From Augochlora pura (Eukaryota; Arthropoda; Insecta; Hymenoptera; Halictidae), in NCBI RefSeq assembly GCF_028453695.1, contig NC_135779.1, forward strand, positions 4,588,001-4,652,000: a stretch of DNA of 64,000 nt, read 5' to 3'. A program made the position numbers and the translations under genes. Position 1 is the first letter of the stretch. Each line of letters opens with the position of its first letter. The notes under the pieces were generated by a model. It worked only from the letters and a program-made list of their open reading frames with translations, was not told the DNA's origin and ran no database searches. Shown piece after piece: positions 12,241 to 26,694 of this stretch.

Positions 12241-15200
12241 CTGGAACATAGAAAATACCGGGCAATATTAATAATAATCTGACAAAAACGATTACAACGA
12301 ATAATTCGTCATTCGTCATAGAAAATATTAGCTATTTATTATAATAGCTCGTCATTCGTCGTAAATCACGCTATCCATTTATTTCAATAACTCGTCATCA
12401 TAAATCACGCTATCTATTTGTTCGCACAATTTGTTATTTGTCGTAAATTATTCTAGCTATTTGTTCGAATAATTTGTTGTTCGTCATAAATCATTTCGTC
12501 TTTTTATTCGAACAATTTGTCATTTATTATAGATTTAATTCTTGCTGTTCGAAGGATTTTGTGTTTGGATAGTTCGAAATATCTGTTGTTCGAATAAATC
12601 TTTACTCGAGTAAAATCTTATTTGAATAAAATCTTATTTGAATAATTTCTTATTTGAATAAAATCTTATTTGAATAATTTCTTATTTGAATAAAATCTTA
12701 TTCGGCTAAATTTGCATCTAGATAAATGATTACTTGATAAATGTCGACGCTGTCGAATGCAATATCATTCGAAAATTTTATTTAAGCTTACAAAGCGCAT
12801 TAATTTGACGCGTTTTCCAATTTCACATAGAAAAATTATACGCGTCGGAGATTGACATAAATCTGGCGTTAACCCTTTCGCTACGAAGCGCATTACTGAG
12901 TAATCGACACCGAGGTACGAAATGTGCTACGAGGTAGAAGTAGAAAATTTTGCAATGATATTTATTCTATTTAGTAATATCACTTTACTTTCTAAAATAT
13001 AACAATTTATAATCATAATATATTTTTTTAAATATTATAGTCAACTGTTTGTTGATTAACAATCTATGTAAAGTATGGAATAAAAGTATATACAACGCTC
13101 TTCTTATATAAATAGTCGTTCTTCGAGGGCGTATATGTACGATCGTCATAGCGAAAGGGTTAAAAACGTGGTCGCGCGAAAGCGGAATGGTTTTTCCGCG
13201 AGAAAAGCTCTCAGGATCGAAGAGTTCGAGGATCGAGAAGGACGCAGGATGGCGCGGAAGACGCATTACCCTCGAATTGAATCCCACGTACGCGCGCACG
13301 GTGTGTTCCGTGAAACGATTGCGCGCAACGCGGAGAACAATGTCGACTCGATCGTATAACGCGAATGCCAAGTAGCTATTGTTACGGCAGAGGATACGAA
13401 CGTAATGAACCCCCTAATGCTACCCTTTGCTCGTGGGACGATGATCGATACGCGGAAAGCGAATACTGTGATACCTTGGCGCCTATTCTGTAGCTTCGCT
13501 GCTCTATATAAATGCAGAAAATATTGATAAAATGTGTAATTATGCTGCACAGTGTTTTACAAAATTATATAAAATGAATATAAGTTATTCGTACTTGTGA
13601 AATGAGATTTTGAAGTTTCGAGCTTTTATGGAGTTATTTCTTTATTATTGACTCTGATTATAAGCTATTTAATTTTTTTTTTTATTTGTGTTTCATTGAA
13701 AATTATCAATTGTGAATTTCTGTGAATTTATGGAGTGTGATTTTAATAATACGGAAGACTGAAAAAGTTTTTAAAAATAGCAGCATTTCGGATTCTTGGC
13801 GTTTTAGTATTTTGATAATTTGGTATAAAATTAGAGATAAATCGATGCCGAATTCATTAATCAATTTGCTTCAGTGCATATGTATATTATAATAAAAATT
13901 ATATTAATTCTAATAAGAACTATATTACTTCCAATAAAAATTATATTAATTCTAGCAAAACTTATACTAACTCTAATAAGAATTATATTGCTTCTAATAG
14001 AAACTATGCTAATCACAATACAAACTCTATTAATTCCAACAAAAATTACACTATCCATAAATTTACATTCCAACACGCATCGCAACAAAAACAGTCGCGA
14101 CCAACTATCCTCGGTTCACAAAACAGCCTAACATAAAATCATAAAATAATCATCGTATGCAAACAGTTCGCCATAAAATATCCAGACACTGTCAACGAGC
14201 GATTAGCAATTAATTTTCCGGCGCAACAATTTTCACATAATCGAACGAAGTCGTAAGGCGATTAGCGACAAAGCGCGCGCGCGCGCGTGCACGTACACGG
14301 CATAAATCACCGTCGGACAATTACCCTTTCGATCGCGTCCATTTCTGCGTAAACGAGGCTGCGTTTCCGAGCGGATAATTAAAATCGCCGCGACTTCGCA
14401 CCTGTACGCGACGACGTGGAAGGCGCGCGAAAAACGAAGAAGAAAAGAAGAAGAAGAAGAAGAGGAGGAGGAGGAGGAGACGGGATGACTCAATGTACGT
14501 AGATACCTCTGCAACGGTATCTTGGCAACGATTATTCGTGGAGCCGGTGGAATATCGTTCATTGTTCCCGCGCTCGCACACCGGCCAGTGGCAGACGAGA
14601 GATTGGCGCGCGAGGAATCCGACGACAAGCCTAATTGTTCGTGGGAGTACACCGACGGAATGCGAAAATAAGTCCGGCGTAAACCCCGTCCCGTCCCCGC
14701 GCCGTTGCCGTGCCGTCGTTCCGTCACGTCACACGGCTCAAATGTCGTACACATGTCGATACGTAGCGGCCGCATAATGGATGGCAATGGGAAATTATTG
14801 CGAGAACGTACTGACAATGAGACGCGCCGGGCCCATTAGGCATTCGGACTCCTTCCAATAAAATCGGCCAAATTGTTCTGGGAAAGGATCGTTCGCCGGT
14901 GGTTATTTTTTTTTATCTTTTTTTCGAAGCTGATACCGGTAAACCAGAGCAAAAGCTGGCAATTACTGGGGTTTACAGAGTCTATGGGGTTGCTATGAAA
15001 GTTTAAGCTTTAAGCAATTTTATATGAAATTTTTAATTCGTATAAAGAGCAACAATTTAATTATATCTATGCTGCGTAATTAACTGGAAAAAAACTATCT
15101 AAATCAATTATAAAAAAGTGTCACCTTTTTTAATAATTAATAATATAGTTTTTAAGTCTAACTGTCCCTGCAGTATTCTATTTAACTTATTATTACCAAT

Positions 15201-18200
15201 TTGCTATTTGATATTTTTGTCGAATCTTTAAATTATTACGTTACTGCGTTAATCCAACGAGAATCCATTAATCTCAATTTTCGCAGAAAATTATATATAA
15301 GATGTCTCAATAATCGCACACAATTGGACTATCAACGGCCGCTAAACCATCAATTACATATACTACTATCAATTCACCGTTCAATTATCGGCCATCAACT
15401 GTCAACTGTTTAATTATCGATCACCGACCGTCAATGTTTAATTATCCGGAATCAATTATCGATCCCCTTTATTCGCCGACCTTTCGACACGTGCATTATC
15501 AACTATAAATCTTCGACTATCTTCGCGGGCATAGATCATTAACTATCGTAGCAAATCGATCCTCGATTATACGTCTCCTATCAATCGTTTTTCTTTTTCT
15601 TTTTATTTTTCTTTTTTTTTTTTTTTATCAATCCTTTAACCGAGCATTCGAGGGATGTCGCTGTTGGATGACAGTCGATCGCGCGTGAAAAGAGGCGCTG
15701 AAATTCCATCCGTGCGAGCGCAACGCGAGGGGGGGGCTTTAGACAACCCGGCTTCGCTGAATGAACGAGGACACCTGTCTTTATATTCAGGTGCGCGCTC
15801 CGTGTATATTCGTAATCACGTGCGCAGGAACTGTTCCTTCTCGTTAGAAAAGAATGGGCCACTTAAAGAACGATCGGACGGCGCGCCGCTACGAAATTTT
15901 AAAATCGAATCGATGGGTTTCGATGCTCGGAAATCGAGGCTCATTTCGACGCCATTTTTTTAATGATTTATATATAATTTTCCTCGAGAAACTGTTCGCT
16001 GAAATTATTCTCAATATTTACGATTTTACATTGGGAATAACACGATTACTCATTTATTTTATATTCGGTGTATTAGTTGATATTTATTTAATTTATTATT
16101 ATATTTTATTTACCACTATATTTTATTTAATATTATACAATCATTTATTTATTTTATATTCGATATATTATCCAACATTTATTTAATTCATTATTATATT
16201 TTATTTACTATTATTACTATGATTTATTTTACTATACCTTAGTCAAATGTGTATAGTATTTTATTTATGTCATCGATTTTAGTAAAACAATATTCACAAT
16301 TTTTTGACACGTTTCTGAATAACGCCATAACAAGTAATTCAATCACAAACTAAGTTATTAAATATTGTGTCAGACTGCCATGCATCGTTTTATATAATAT
16401 ATATTATTTTACATATTTATATAAAATATTTACTATGGTCTCCAGATCTCCACTAATTTTATTTTCAACATTTCACATTGCATAAAGAATAACATTGCAT
16501 TTCCTTTAGCACAATGGACCGTGCCCTTGCATTTCTCTTGGACGGAAATCCCATGGAACACCATGGCAGCCCTACGAGTTTCCTCCGCGAGGATTATCGG
16601 AGCGTCGAAGGACCGATCGGGTGAACGGAATACTGGAATCAATGGAAGTAAATTTATATATATTAATGAATATTATAAAATAAATTTATATATTATAATG
16701 AAAGTAAAATTATTCACGGTGACGGTGAAGCGGTGTGTGTAGGTATGTGTGTGTGTGTCTGCTGCGCGACGGTGCATAATGAACGCCATTAAAAATCGTC
16801 GCGCGCCGGCCTATTACGGATTCGTAGGTATTTCGAGCGGCAGCGAATCCTAGAATGTTAGCTTTCTTTGAGAGCCTCGCGACGCACCCGCGTTACATGA
16901 TAATTAGCCGCCGGGCCGTATACCTTTATCGAAACTGAACGCGTAGGTACCAATAAAATAGAAACGGGTGACTACTCCGCGCCACGTTACCCCGATCCTC
17001 GTCTTGACGGAATCGCTAATAGTCTGCCGGCGATAGTCGGTGGGAAATTGATGACCGACCTTCGATCATATTCGCGTTCAATTTTAGCGAAAGGTGAGAG
17101 AAACAATTGGCCTGGCGACGAGAAATTACTTATGGGGGATGCTTGGACTTTTTTTAGATATATTTGGGTTTGTATAGCGAAAATTTGACACTTTGAAAAT
17201 AATTTTCAAACATATCCGAAATGTTGCCAAATATAGCCAAACATAATAAATTTTCGTCATTTGTCTATTAGAGATAATAATTGATTTTTATTTTATTAAT
17301 TCGAATTTTTACCAAACAAAGATCATAATAATATAGTATCATAGTAATACACTATATTATAGCACTATGTAATATACTGCTATAAAAATTCATCCCTGAA
17401 GGGGTTAAAGTACAGCAAGTATTTAAAATACCCCAAATTGTTAATACTCAAATTTTGCTTCATTTTAACCCGCGGCCAAATAATTTGTTCAACCCTTGCT
17501 CTATCATACTCTCATCAATAAATTCAGTTATCCTAAATTATTTAATTCGATTAAAATCCTACAGGGGATGATTTCTAACCCCCTTCTTACAAAACCATAA
17601 TACCAAATACCCGAACCCGGAATCTAGCCTAACCGACGCGTTAACATTTTGGTGAAAAATTCTGAAAGACGAGCTCCGAACTCCTCCGGACTGCTAAATC
17701 AGACACGACCCCTAAATGGCGAGAGAGCAGCACGCGCACCGTAGCTGCGAGAAGCCAAGCGTGTTATCGTCCGGTGTCAAGGTGTTCCCCATCCACGCGT
17801 TGCCGCCGCCGCCGCCGCCGCGAGCTGTGAACCTGTCCTCAACGTGACGCGAGTAGGTTTCCGCGTCACCGTCGAACATTTACAATGTTGCTCGGAGGCG
17901 CGCGCTGTTTGCACGTGTCTGTGCGTGGCCGCTTAATATGCGTGGGCGTTTGGAGACGCGGTGCGTGATTCAAGGCGGGTTCTCACGAGCCACTCGTGGT
18001 GACTCTTTCGACGACGCTCGCGGACCACGGCGGGGGGGGGGGGGGGGGGGGGGAGTTTGATAGAGTGAGAGAGAAAAAGAGAGAAAGAGAGAGAGAGAGA
18101 GAAGGAGAGAGTGATAGAGAAAAAGAGAGAAGGAGAGAGAGAGGTAGAGAGTGAGAAAAAAGGAGATAGCGAGGAAAGAGTGAGAGAAAAGGAGATAGCG

Positions 18201-21200
18201 AAGAAAAGAGTGAGAGAGGAGCAGAGAGTGATAGAGAGAGTGCGAGAGAAGTAGAGAGTGAGAGAGAAGCAAATGGTGATAGAAAAAGAGAGTGAGAGAG
18301 AAGCATCGTGTGATAGAAGAAGAGAGAAAGAGAGGAGCAGACGGTGATAAGAAGAAGAGTGATACAGAAGGAGAGAAGAGGGGAGAAAGAGAGGGCAACG
18401 GCGAGGCGCGAGACGGCCGATGAAAAGCGACGAGGACAAGGCGAGGGGCGAGGCAGCCGGAACGCGTGCAACGGTACGCCTTCGCTCGTTTAGGAATTCG
18501 CGAATACTTTAAACGGGAGTAAAGCACGCCGCAGCGGTCGCCCGGCCGCTTTGCACGCTTTGCTCGCTAGTTTCCACCTCTCCGCGGGCCACCTCTCTTC
18601 GGCTTCGCGGTACCAAGAGACGGCCGAGTCGCGTGGAAGAATTGTGAACGAAGAATTGAGCGATCTTTCCTTTGGAAGAGGACACGAAATTGCAATTTCA
18701 TTTTTGATTATACCCTAGTATTGTTATTAACACACATAATGGATGAAATGCATATATTGATATAATCTATTGGTAACAGATGATGTGATATATGAACATA
18801 TGTGGATTGCTTTAGATTTTGAGGGGGATGATTCAGAATTTTGGTGTCGCTGGTTTGAACAACAATCGGAATAACTCTATTGCGTTTATTAAACTGTGAT
18901 TTACGTTTGTAGATCTTATTTAGTAGAAGGTAGGTATAAATGTAAAATTGTATAGATAAATTGTGTAAATATAAAATTGTGTAAATATGAAATTATACAT
19001 ACGTAAAATTGTACAAATTTAATATTGTATAAATCTAAAGTACATAAATGCAAAGCTGTGCAACAGTAAAATTGTACAATTAAAATTGTGCGAATGTAAA
19101 ATTAAGTAAATATGAAATCGTACGAATGTAGAATTGTACAAATATAAAATTGTACAAATGTAAAATTGTGCGAATGGAAAATTATATAAATGTAGAATTG
19201 TACAAATGTAAAACGTTCTTAAAGGAACGAATGAACATTCATACCGAACAGCTTATCGTTACAAATCTCCATCGCGAGTCCGACTCCTTAAAGTACGATA
19301 AAGGGTTGATGATCGCGATCATCGGGCTTCGCTGGAAGATTTTCCTCGATTTCTTTTATTTTTCTTTCTCGCGCGCGTCTACGTTCAAAGGAGCGCCATA
19401 ATACGCGGCCGAGAGCAGCACTCTCGGATCTCGCCACGAATTAGCATCGCGCGATGGGAACGCGTTCGCCGCGTATTCCCGCGACCGTAAGAAATTTCAT
19501 TCAACTGCCACGGGATGAGAATCAATTAACGGTAACGCATACCGTCCCGGGACGACACCCTGTGCACGCGCAACCGGCGACGATAAGATATCACGCGATC
19601 GCGAAATTGGACTGGACGCGGAGAGAGAGAGAGAGAGAGAAGAGCGCCTCGCTCGGTGCCGGAAGCACGGATGATAAGTCAATAAACGGAATGTGGATCG
19701 GGAAGTCCACGGGCGGCGCGCGAAAATAGCAGAAACGAGAGTCCCGGTGCCGTTAATATTGCAAGCATTATGCTTCGGCACGAGATTTCGATAAGCTGCC
19801 GCTGTTGCGGATAGGCGAGCGCGCGGTCTAGTTGTCGCACGAAATGGTCGCCGTCGACATGCAACGATTCTATGGCGCGGCAGATGCGCACCAATAGTCA
19901 ACGAGGTCGTACCACGTGCTCATAATATTTTGATGTCTTCGCGGCTGCGTCGTGGGTAGCTGATATTGAGACAACCTGTACATATAGTTCGACTACTTAG
20001 CTGTCGTTTGTACATGCCATAAGGAAATGGTAATTTCATATTTTGTAACAAAATTATTTCTGCTATATTTTAGGGTAAAATACTTGAGCAATGAATTCAT
20101 AAATTTTACACATCTTACAATTCTTGAATAACTTGTCGGGGGAAACTGCAACGTGATCGATAAAGTGCATACAAAATTAATGTAAAAAGTAGATCGACGC
20201 AGCTAAGGTTGAATTCATTGAATTGTCAATCTTTATGAGTTGCAATAAAAATAAGACGACACAGCAGTCGTCGATTCTAATAATGATTTAAAAATATTGA
20301 AATCTGTCCTCCAGAATATTAACTCTTTGCACTCGAGTGGTGACTCTGTGAATAATATTTATACAAATAATAATTATACCAGCAAAGTTTATATTTAAAG
20401 ACTTGTTAAAAGTTAAACTATTGGCACGAGTCAGAAGAATCAATTTTATATTCATAAAAATGCACTTTGTCAGGTGATAATCATCAGATTTATAGTTAAA
20501 TGGTTTCGAGTGCGAAGGGTTAAAAATTCTTAGAACAAGAATAAATTTTGCATTATAGCAAACTACGGAATCAATTTCTCAAATAACTTCTTGATATAGT
20601 ATAACATCTATAGACATTATAAAAATTCCTGTAAAAATTAACACTACTTACTTTATATTATAAATTTCTCTATACATTCAATTTTAATTTTGAAGAAAAG
20701 TGAAAAATAGATTGCGCGTTTTTGTAACTGCTATGCATTTACGACAATATTTCGAAGGAATGTAAAATGTAAATTATCGCGCAGTTTAATCCACGCGATT
20801 GTTTCTTTTCTCCCGCGCAGAATTTCGTCCAGGTGAATAATATCGTTTGAATTTCATCGCGCGCGCGACCTGGCCGATCTTCTACCCTTCACTCTCTCTC
20901 TCTCTCTCTTTTTCTCTCTAGCAGAATTTCGCCCAAATGAATAATATAGTTTGAATTTCATCGCGAGTCTCGCCTTTCCCTGCCCTTCCCTCCGCCCTCC
21001 CCGCGGAATTTCATCTAACTGAATAATGTTGCATGACTTTCACGGCGCTTGCTGGGACCTATCCTCATACTCCGGCACAGCATTATCTGTCTCCACCTTC
21101 CTCCTTTCCCACACGTTTATAAAAATTCTAGCTTCAGCTGCGAGAGGATCCTTCGTCGCGGTAGATTTCTTCCCGTCTCGCGGGGATATGATGTTTGTGC

Positions 21201-22535
21201 TCGTAACTTCGACACCGTTGCTGCTTTGTTATTCAGACGCAAAGTGTTCCTGGCAGACGACACGCCAGTCGGATGGACGTGTTTCGTAGTGCTCGCGGAT
21301 GTATTGGTAGACTGGGGATATCGTATGCGTTTCATATGAGTCGTCGAAATATAAAATATAAAATATAATATTGCAGAGAACTAAGGAAAATTATTTGGTA
21401 ATAGATTTAATTGGAAAAGATATTTTCATTTGGGAACATTATTAAGACGGACGATTTTTATTTGATTTTTGCTTCTTGGGGTATTTTTCTGGAGTCTTCG
21501 TTTTTTTTTTTGTGGTGATTCGCAGTCTGTATTATCTTTTATCTTCTGCAAAAATATCGTTTCTGCATTTAAGGAAATTGTTTCGAAATTTCTAAATATA
21601 AGAAAATGATTTCTAAATATAGGGAAATTATATGTAAATATAAGAAAATTATTTCGGAATATAGAAAAATTGTTTCTAAATATAAAAAGATTGTTCCTAA
21701 ATAATTTCAACAGCGATAGTGCTTGCAAGTAAAATAATCACCCGTTACAAGTCTTAAATTCGCATACTATCTACTATAAACTCTCTAAAAATTCACAATT
21801 TACATACAGTGACTTCTAAATTAATTATACGATGACAGTAACAATTTCGATCATATACGAACCAGCGATTCTAAATAACATACTAATAAGTTCACCAAAT
21901 AGCACTAATAATTCCGTTTAAGATTTTCAAATACAAAAAGGATGTTAAGAATCATAACTGAAAATTCCATCGTTATCTTCCGACAAATAAATCATTAACA
22001 TTAAAATAGAATTTCTTCTTAGCATAATTAGATTATTCATCGGCAAAATGCTTCGAATATTCCGTAAAATTACTACTAATATCACACGACCAGATTTCAG
22101 AAGCAAATTTTCCAGTTACTCGACGATTCGAGCACAGAGAGATCATTCGAATTCAGTAACTGGGTCAAGCCGCGAACCGGGTCCACGTACAAACGCATGC
22201 GCCGCGTTAGTATTACCATGCGTCGTGTTAGTATTACCATGCACCGTGTTAGTATTAGCATGCGCATATCGGGTTAGGCGCGCGCACACACGTAAACACG
22301 GCATGGTCGTCGATATTTCCGGTCGAATATCGGGGGAATGCGAGAGAGGGCTTACGGTGCCGAGATTATCGAATACGACACGCGGATAGAATAAATATGC
22401 CCGGAGTCACGGCACATTTCCAGCTGTCTAGCGGGATGATAAATCACCGACCGGAAATACACCTAAGGCTGGAATAGAAAGAAGAAGACCGTTTCGCGAA
22501 TTTACACGGCCGAGATCGCACGGGTCCCGACGCCG

Positions 22536-22567
<32 letters not shown>

Positions 22568-23882
22568 CCGTCGGTTTGCGCGCGAGATCGATTTTCTTTT
22601 TATCGCGAGCGAATCGAAAAACCTGTTGAACTCGCCGCGCGATCGATCGAGCGTTTAACCCTTAACCGGTGGGACCAGTTTCGGCGGTGATTTTTGTTCT
22701 AACTGTACAGTCCTCTTTTCAGAATGAGAGAAAGAGAAAAGGGAATGAAAGAGAGAGAGAGAGAGAAATGATTTATCTCAAAGTCTGCGCTGCACATTTT
22801 TAAGGAACGCATGAATTAGCGAGCAGATCGAATTCGTTTAATCCTTTTATTGTAGGATAATTATCTTTTATATAAATTATTAGACAGACGGAAATTATGC
22901 GTTTCCAATTTTTATACTGTTAGAATTGTTTTATTTGGCGAGTGTGAGGTACTGGGTGGAATAGGTTGACATATTTCGATTTTTCTATTGGACTTATTTC
23001 ATCTTTAACCCCTTGCTGTATTTTCTTTTCAGTTACAAGGATTATTAGTTTATCTATTGTATATAAATTTTCGAAAGGAGAAAGGCAATTTATATTAATT
23101 TAAATGTTTCAATATTGACGACAAGGAATTAGAATTTTATTCAGATTAAAAGGAATGTAATAGCGTTCGTATTCAACTATTACTAGAAATCTCTGCCTCG
23201 TGCCAGAGTCGTCAATGTATAGCAAAGGGTTAACGCTATAAAATCGTTTTATACGTCTACATTTTTCTACCGTCAACAATCCTTTTCTATAGATATAAAT
23301 TGCTTTATAAAAGATAAAATTGTACACTTCAATTTACAGGAATTATTGCGAACAGTAATACTTCCTTTTATAACGTGATAATTTTAATAAATTTAAAATC
23401 AACTTTATCTTATTAACTTTGTAATGTATATTTTAATATTATCCCATTTGAGTCTTGTCATCATTTGCTCCAATAATTATCCTTAACATTCTTTCAATCA
23501 CGAATGTAACCACTGTGATCATTCTCTCCACTTTATTATTTCATTATTACTAATATTCCTATATTACTATTATTATTCCATTCTTATTACCATATCTCAT
23601 TTTATACGTAACTTGAAAGATCATTCGCAGACATTAAACAAACCAAATAAATATTACAGCATCTCGCATCGACGAGATTGCGGCTCGTCGCATCCGCAGA
23701 AAAACTACTCGATCTTGGATATTCGTTTCGAGCGGCCGCGCGTACATCGGGCCCCCGGTTAAATCGGCCCGCGCCCCGACACGAGCAATATTAATCGATT
23801 ACACGGGCCCGGTGAGGCTCGCGCGCCACGAAAGCCGCGAAGAAGAAAAATAAAGATCGGTCACGAGCGAAACGCCGAAGAC

Positions 23883-23923
<41 letters not shown>

Positions 23924-26660
23924 CAACAAGAGCGAAGCAGAAACACGAGCGGTGAGAAAAAGTCGGCGGAGATGCGACGCGGGGTGGAAGGAGGAGGGAG
24001 GAGGGAGGATGAGGAGGGAAGAAATTACCACTCGTAAGTCCGTCCTGATTTTATTGCCTCCACCAGCCCGACGGAATTAGCGAGCGGAGTTACACGGACG
24101 ATATATTAAGGGTAATCGCATTCATAAATGCAACAGTTGCGGCTACAACGATCCGACCGCTTGTAATGGCGCTCGCAAATCAGATCGAGCGGACCCCTCG
24201 GTACACCCCACCTTTTCGGACCATAAACTACACCCACATGAAGATCGGGCCGACGACAAATACCGGAACACCTGGAGGGGCCCTACTCCTCCTTCCTTCC
24301 TCGGCTGATGGCCGACGCCACCTCCGCCGATGGAACCTGTTACACGACGAACAAGTATCCCGCCGTGTCAAAGTGTAATCCTCCGGGTCGTACATTTCGC
24401 CGGCGGTATCGCGGAAAGCTCGGTGCCCCGGCACGGAACAAGACCTCTAATTTATGTAGTCGAATAGACAACGCGTGTCCCGTTCCTACGGCGGCGGGGA
24501 AAAATTACGCGGCGAGGCCCCGAAAACCACGGCTTTTTGGTTTTCGGGCGTCGAGAGAAGTGGCGTTGAGATTTGGAGAGAGAGAGAGAGAAATGATTTA
24601 TTTTTGAGGCGAACATGAAAAATATGGCCTTTTCGAATATTTTTTAGGTGTCGAGAAAAGTGATGTCAAGATTAAAAGAGAGAAAAAGAGAGAGAGAGAG
24701 ATTATTTATTTTTAACGCGAGCAGAACAAATTCATTTAATTCTTCTACTGTGGAATAGATGATCTTTTATATAAATTATAAAATAATTTTTAAAATAATT
24801 TTTTTAAATTATAATTAAATCGAATACTATAATTTTATGAAACCTTTTAAAATTTTTACTTATCATTAAATGTCACAAAATTCTTGCAATTCCCTTCCAA
24901 AACTGAAACAAACACCATCAAACGAATTTTACACACCTCACTCGCTGCAACCCTTTCGTTCAACCCTAATTAAGTTAAAAACAAATTTACAAATTCAAAG
25001 CTTCAATCACCGATATTACTACAATATACCTACAAAAAGATAACATCCCTAACCCATCAACATTCCCACCCTATAACCTAAGCACATCAAATCACCGACT
25101 TCTGCCCTTCGCAATCGAAGTTCGCGAAGTGCTTTTCTCGGCAACGTTCTTCGAACAGAGCACACTGTGCCGCGTCGGATCGACAGAGGTTCCGTCGCCG
25201 GAACTCGACCGCAGGAGCAAAAACCAATCCAGACAGGGTCCATTCAAATTTCAGTAGCAAGAAGAGTGCGCCCCCGTCGCGGGACGGGAGGCGAAACAAG
25301 AAGAATCCGAACGGTTTATTCGGGTTCCAGGGCGCGCAGGAAGCGAGGGCAAACGGGATTCGATCGATGAAACGAAAAGCCCCACGTGGGAAGAGCGACG
25401 GGGACGAGGGTAAGAGACAGAACGAAAGAGAGAGAGAAAGAACAATATAGAGATAGAGGGAGTGAGAGAGAGAGAGAGAAATAGTGAAAGAGATAGAAAG
25501 AGAAGTGGAGAGATCGAGATAGAAATAGCCAGAGAGCGAGAGATATAGGGATAGAAATAGAAGGAGAGCGATGGAGATAGAAATCGAGAGATAGAGCTAA
25601 AAATAGAAAAAGAGCGAGAGAGATAGAGCTAAAAATAGAAAAACCGCGAGAGAGATAGAGATAGAACTAGGGAGATAGAGCTAAAAATAGAAAAAGCGCG
25701 AGAGAGATAGAGATAGAACTAGGGAGATAGAGCTAAAAATAGAAATAGAGAGATAGAGCTAAAAAATAGAAAAAGAGCGAAAGAGATAGAGCTAAAAATA
25801 GAAATAGAGAGATAGAGCTAAAAAATAGAAAAAGAGCGAGAGAGATAGAGCTCAAAATAGAAAAAGAGCGAGAGAGATAGAGATAGAAATAGAGAGATAG
25901 AGCTAAAAATAGAAAAAGAGCGAGAAGAGATAGAGCTAAAAATAGAAAATGAGCGAGAGAGATAGAAATAGAGAGATAGAGTTAAAAATAGAAAAAGAGC
26001 TAGAGAGATAGAGATAGAAATAGAGAGATAGAGCTAAAAATAGAAAAAGATGGAAAGAGATAGAAATAGAAAAAGAGCAAGAGAGATAGAGTTAAAAATA
26101 GAGAGATAGAAATAGAAAAAAGCGAGAGAGAAAGGGAGACAGAGGGTGAGAAAGAGCAAAATAGAGAGATTGAGATAGATATAAAAAGAGAGCGAGGGAT
26201 AAAGAGCAAAATCGAAAAATAGAGATAGAAAAAGAGCGAGACAGAGAGATAGAGAAATAGCGAAATAGAGAGATAGATAGAGAAAGAAAGAGAGGGGGAG
26301 GCAGAGCCAGCGAGGAAGAAGGATCAGAGGCTGGCTCGCGCGGCAGACGTCGGGTTGACGTGTCCGCGGCAGGAGTAAGAGGGCCGAGAGTTCCCGGGGA
26401 AAGCTTGGAAATTAATGGAGGTTCATTGAGGTAGTCCCCGGCAAAGAGCGACTAGTTCTACGTACCCTCGACACGAATTCATTCTTCCTGTACAACCTGA
26501 AGACACTCAGTCTCCGGCTGTTCCGAGAGAGTGCTTCGGCGCAACGACGCAAACATTGACATTGTCACGAGTCGTACCACTCTCTTCCACCGTTCTCCTC
26601 CTCCTCCTCCACCACCTCCTCTGTCTAGTCTTCGTTCCGCCGCGCGCGGTGTGCCCCCCC

Positions 26661-26694
<34 letters not shown>

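Noticed and set aside
12058..12282. Plus-strand open frame of 74 codons
   Set aside because: It is the antisense shadow of the PIN exon. The minus strand has splice sites and the PIN motif.
13880..14131. Ile-rich frames on both strands
   Set aside because: They are translations of an 18-bp AT minisatellite.
16433..16642. Frames on both strands around 'cccatggaacaccatggcag'
   Set aside because: Overlapping frames come from a short near-palindromic stretch. No splice sites or family similarity were seen.
17933..18527. Ser/Leu/Phe-rich frames of 160-185 codons
   Set aside because: They are translations of a GA/CT repeat tract in three frames, with no other protein features.
25427..26292. Possible CRISPR-like regular array
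   Set aside because: The units are GA-rich and variable, with no unique spacers. It is a eukaryotic minisatellite.
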